NCBI GenBank assembly: GCA_900759105.1 | Contig: CAAETY010000141.1 | Span: 1-16,157 of the forward strand | Origin: Peptococcaceae bacterium | GTDB taxonomy: Bacteria; Bacillota; Peptococcia; Peptococcales; Peptococcaceae | Direction: 5' to 3' | Length of the DNA: 16,157 bases | Shown here: piece after piece, positions 14,446 to 16,157 of the stretch | How positions within the stretch are numbered: position 1 is the stretch's first letter | Layout of the letters: each line of letters begins with the position of its first letter | Position numbers and translations under genes: made by a program | Notes under the pieces: generated by a model | Told to the model about the DNA's origin: nothing | What the model saw: the letters and a program-made list of their open reading frames with translations, nothing else | The model's database searches: none

Positions 14446-14673
14446 ACTTCACCAATGCATACTCCAGAAAAATAATTTTCTTCATGAATTTTGAATGGAA
14501 TATACTCATAAAAGCACATGTCGCTCGCAAACCGGCAAAAAAAGATTTGCTTTATCACGACAGTTCGGCAGCCAACACATGGTTAGCTGAATAAGGCATC
14601 CTTTCTAAGATTGATTGTGCCTCTCGCGTTTTACCATTCAATGTGCTCCTTCCGATTTTAGATGGAACCATTG
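14446..14673. other. Gene-poor intergenic stretch
   Basis: No convincing gene lies here. Two short overlapping antisense readings exist: 36 codons on the plus strand (14484-14594, starting MNFEWNILIK) and 38 codons on the minus strand (14555-14671, starting MVPSKIGRST). Neither has a usable ribosome binding site. They may be remnants of a decayed gene, possibly the missing toxin partner of the antitoxin-like gene, or chance. Confidence 0.4.
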
Positions 14674-14710
14674 AAAAAGCCTGCCTATATTCTGAGGAAT
14701 ATAGGCAGGC
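14674..14710 (-). terminator. Terminator of the small membrane protein gene
   Basis: A perfect 14-bp stem (14679-14692 with 14697-14710, four-base loop) followed on the minus strand by five U (A at 14674-14678). It lies nine bases past the stop of the minus-strand gene at 14720. Confidence 0.9.
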
Positions 14711-14719
14711 AACAAGCAT

Positions 14720-14962
14720 TTAAGTTTCACTATCTTTTTCAGATATATAATTAGCCATTAATGTACGATTTAATGTCTTCAATTCCTGCTCTATTTCAGC
14801 CAAATGTTGCTCTGTGCGCACCTGATTGGTTTTTAAGCGTCTGGCTATCACAATCACACAAATAATCGCTGCGCAGTATAGAATCTCTACTAAAACCACA
14901 AAAATAAAAAGGGCAATGCCCATTATCGAACCATCAAGCATCAATCCATTGAGAGAAATCAT
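14720..14962 (-). CDS. Small single-pass membrane protein with a charged C-terminal helix
   Basis: An 80-residue protein of unknown function. A long hydrophobic helix (about residues 13-40, IMGIALFIFVVLVEILYCAA onward) is followed by basic ARRLK, which marks the cytoplasmic side, and a polar segment with heptad spacing (RTEQHLAEIEQELKTLNRTL) that could form a coiled coil. The layout resembles small membrane-anchored scaffolds or DUF-type proteins, but I do not recognise a family. The start at 14962 is chosen because AGAAGTAGGTGAT gives the best spacing; GTG 14971 and ATG 14968 are possible in the same frame. It is a single-gene unit with its own promoter and terminator. Confidence 0.75.
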   Translation of the reverse strand: MISLNGLMLDGSIMGIALFIFVVLVEILYCAAIICVIVIARRLKTNQVRTEQHLAEIEQELKTLNRTLMANYISEKDSET

Positions 14963-15003
14963 TGTCATCACCTACTTCTAACCAAATTAATATTTTTGTT
15001 ATA

Positions 15004-15009
15004 ATTATA
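15004..15009 (-). promoter_or_regulatory. -10 element of the small membrane protein gene
   Basis: TATAAT on the minus strand, placed about 40 bases before the start codon. The -35 match is weak. Confidence 0.4.
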
Positions 15010-15162
15010 CACTAAATAGAACATGGTTGCGACAGCTTTCTGACTTTTCTTTTTTTTCTGATTTATAACGCAAGCATCTTCCTATCTGCAATGCTATCCA
15101 CTTCATTTTCTCCCTACAAATTTTCTTTACCCCTCCTAGCGTCACGTACAATTATTCCTTGA

Positions 15163-15191
15163 TTTTAATGCGCCCCCTTTGTCCTTATAAT
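15163..15191 (+). promoter_or_regulatory. Promoter of the HSDH-like gene
   Basis: A consensus TATAAT (15186-15191) lies 34 bases before the start codon. The -35 at a 17-base spacing is TTTTAA (15163-15168), a partial match; a better TTGATT at 15159-15164 is too far away (21 bases). Confidence 0.5.
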
Positions 15192-15225
15192 AGAGTAAGA
15201 TGATACATTCAAAGGAGCGATACAG

Positions 15226-16026
15226 ATGACTCGATTAGAAGGCAAAATTGCGATTGTAACTGCAGCCACCCGTGGGATTGGCTTTGCTATTGTATCCCGC
15301 TTAGCAGAAGAAGGGGCAACTGTTTACATGGGCACGCCAAGCATGGAAGAAGCCGCTGAACCGTTGGCCACACTCCACGAAAAGGGCTACAACGTTAACG
15401 CTGTTTATAACAACGCTTTTGAACGCGATACCTACCAAGCTATGGTTGATGAAGTCGTTGCTAAAGAAGGCCGTGTAGATATTCTCGTTAATAACTTCGG
15501 CACCTCCAACCCAAAGGTTGACAAGGATATTCTTGAAACCGACTATGATACCTTCATGCGCACCCTCGACAACAACCCTTCCAGTGTCTACCTCGGCGTT
15601 CAAGCCGTTATTCCTCAAATGAAGGCACAAGGCGGCGGGAGCATTATCAATATTTCTTCTGTAAGCAGCTTGCGTCCAAGCAATTCCCAAATTGCCTACG
15701 GTGCAGCCAAATCCACCATTAATTTTCTTACAAAATCTGTTGCCGTGCAATGCGCAGACCTTGGCATCCGCTGCAATGCAGTGCTTCCGGGCATGACTGC
15801 AACCGGCGCTGTAGCCGCCAGTCTTTCTGATGGCTTCAAGAGCACCTTCCTCAAGCACGTGCCACTTGAACGCATGGCAACACCGGAAGAAATTGCCGGT
15901 GCTGTGGCTTATTTTGCAAGCGATGACGCTGCTTTTGTTACCGCTCAGCTGTTGGAAGTCGGCGGCGGCTACGGTGTTCCGGCACCAATCTACGGCGACC
16001 TTCGCGGTAAAGCCGAAAAGCGCTAA
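15226..16026 (+). CDS. Short-chain dehydrogenase, bile-acid 7-alpha-hydroxysteroid dehydrogenase-like
   Basis: A 266-residue classical SDR oxidoreductase. The cofactor loop reads TAATRGIG (12-19), with Ala where most SDRs have the first Gly; NNFG (89-92) follows; the catalytic residues are S145, Y158 and K162 (S-x12-Y-x3-K). Several stretches recall clostridial 7-alpha-HSDH (Clostridium absonum/sordellii type): VT-x-ATRGIG, VYMG, DILVNNFGT, IRCNAVLPG, HVPL-x-R and a C-terminal EV-x-GGY. Such enzymes oxidise or reduce the 7-alpha-hydroxyl of bile acids in the gut lumen-exposed cell. After the second strand this protein has TPS (37-39) where, as I recall them, the NADP-dependent enzymes have VRR, so cofactor choice may differ. 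AAAGGAG is eight bases from the ATG. It stands alone between its own promoter and terminator. The substrate remains inferred; other sterols or sugar-type alcohols are possible. Confidence 0.85.
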   Translation: MTRLEGKIAIVTAATRGIGFAIVSRLAEEGATVYMGTPSMEEAAEPLATLHEKGYNVNAVYNNAFERDTYQAMVDEVVAKEGRVDILVNNFGTSNPKVDKDILETDYDTFMRTLDNNPSSVYLGVQAVIPQMKAQGGGSIINISSVSSLRPSNSQIAYGAAKSTINFLTKSVAVQCADLGIRCNAVLPGMTATGAVAASLSDGFKSTFLKHVPLERMATPEEIAGAVAYFASDDAAFVTAQLLEVGGGYGVPAPIYGDLRGKAEKR

Positions 16027-16060
16027 TAAGCGAGCGTCCGCTGTATTTGTTTCACCCCAT

Positions 16061-16116
16061 AGAAAAAGGGGCTGTCGCATAAACGAATTTTTTGTTTATA
16101 CGACAGCCCTTTTTCT
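16061..16116 (+). terminator. Long terminator hairpin after the HSDH-like gene
   Basis: GCTGTCG (16071-16077) pairs with CGACAGC (16101-16107). The stem continues outward through AGAAAAAGGG and CCTTTTTCT with one bulged G, and inward through ATAAAC (16079-16084) and GTTTAT (16094-16099) after a C·A mismatch. The T-run makes it a strong terminator for the plus strand, and the A-run allows the reverse. The near-perfect long inverted repeat also resembles the ends of a small insertion-derived element. Confidence 0.85.
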
Positions 16117-16157
16117 AAGCAATTATTCACTATGTACTATAGCCTGTTCAAATTCTA

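Noticed and set aside
15301..16080. Minus-strand open reading antisense to the HSDH-like gene
   Set aside because: It starts inside the terminator hairpin and covers a well-supported gene on the other strand.
16061..16116. Inverted repeat as the end of an insertion sequence
   Set aside because: No transposase gene or second end is visible; a terminator explains the hairpin and its T-run.

Overview
The window looks like chromosomal DNA of a low-to-mid GC Firmicute of clostridial type. The evidence is strong AGGAGG-type ribosome binding sites, sigma-A promoters (often with a TGn-extended -10), a Gram-positive CsoR/CopA copper operon, a PdxS/PdxT vitamin B6 pathway with a divergent MocR regulator, and a large secreted protein with three C-terminal SLH modules. 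The last gene resembles clostridial bile-acid 7-alpha-hydroxysteroid dehydrogenases, which would fit a gut organism. I cannot name the species. I see no tRNA, rRNA, CRISPR array or intact transposase gene.

Left part (1-4260): a consensus-perfect promoter fires leftward out of the window. A SpoU/TrmH-type RNA methyltransferase follows on the minus strand. Divergent from it is a copper operon: a CsoR-like operator lies inside a strong promoter, followed by a 927-residue CopA ATPase and csoR. CopA carries one N-terminal and two C-terminal metal-binding domains. The last of these is a complete CopZ-sized module with its own apparent ribosome binding site and ATG.

Vitamin B6 part (4260-6888): a MocR/GntR regulator is divergent from pdxS-pdxT. 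The regulator keeps the DNA-binding domain, but its expected PLP-binding lysine is histidine and its C-terminal domain is cut short.

Surface-protein part (6934-10457): an SLH-anchored, beta-helix-like exported protein of 1086 residues is read leftward. Its promoter carries a run of 16 A/T pairs across the -35 position, which suggests slippage-driven variation. Two consecutive stem-loops lie 3' of it.

Right part (10511-16157): a minus-strand nitroreductase is divergent from a compact four-gene operon of a small unknown protein, an RNase Z-like metallo-beta-lactamase-fold hydrolase, a DEAD-box-type helicase with a DEVD box and a basic tail, and a Nudix hydrolase. Next come an orphan ribbon-helix-helix antitoxin-like gene, a small one-helix membrane protein and the HSDH-like short-chain dehydrogenase. 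Intrinsic terminators separate the units. Two of the terminator regions (4190-4245 and 10528-10580) share a related hairpin sequence and look like copies of one dispersed element.
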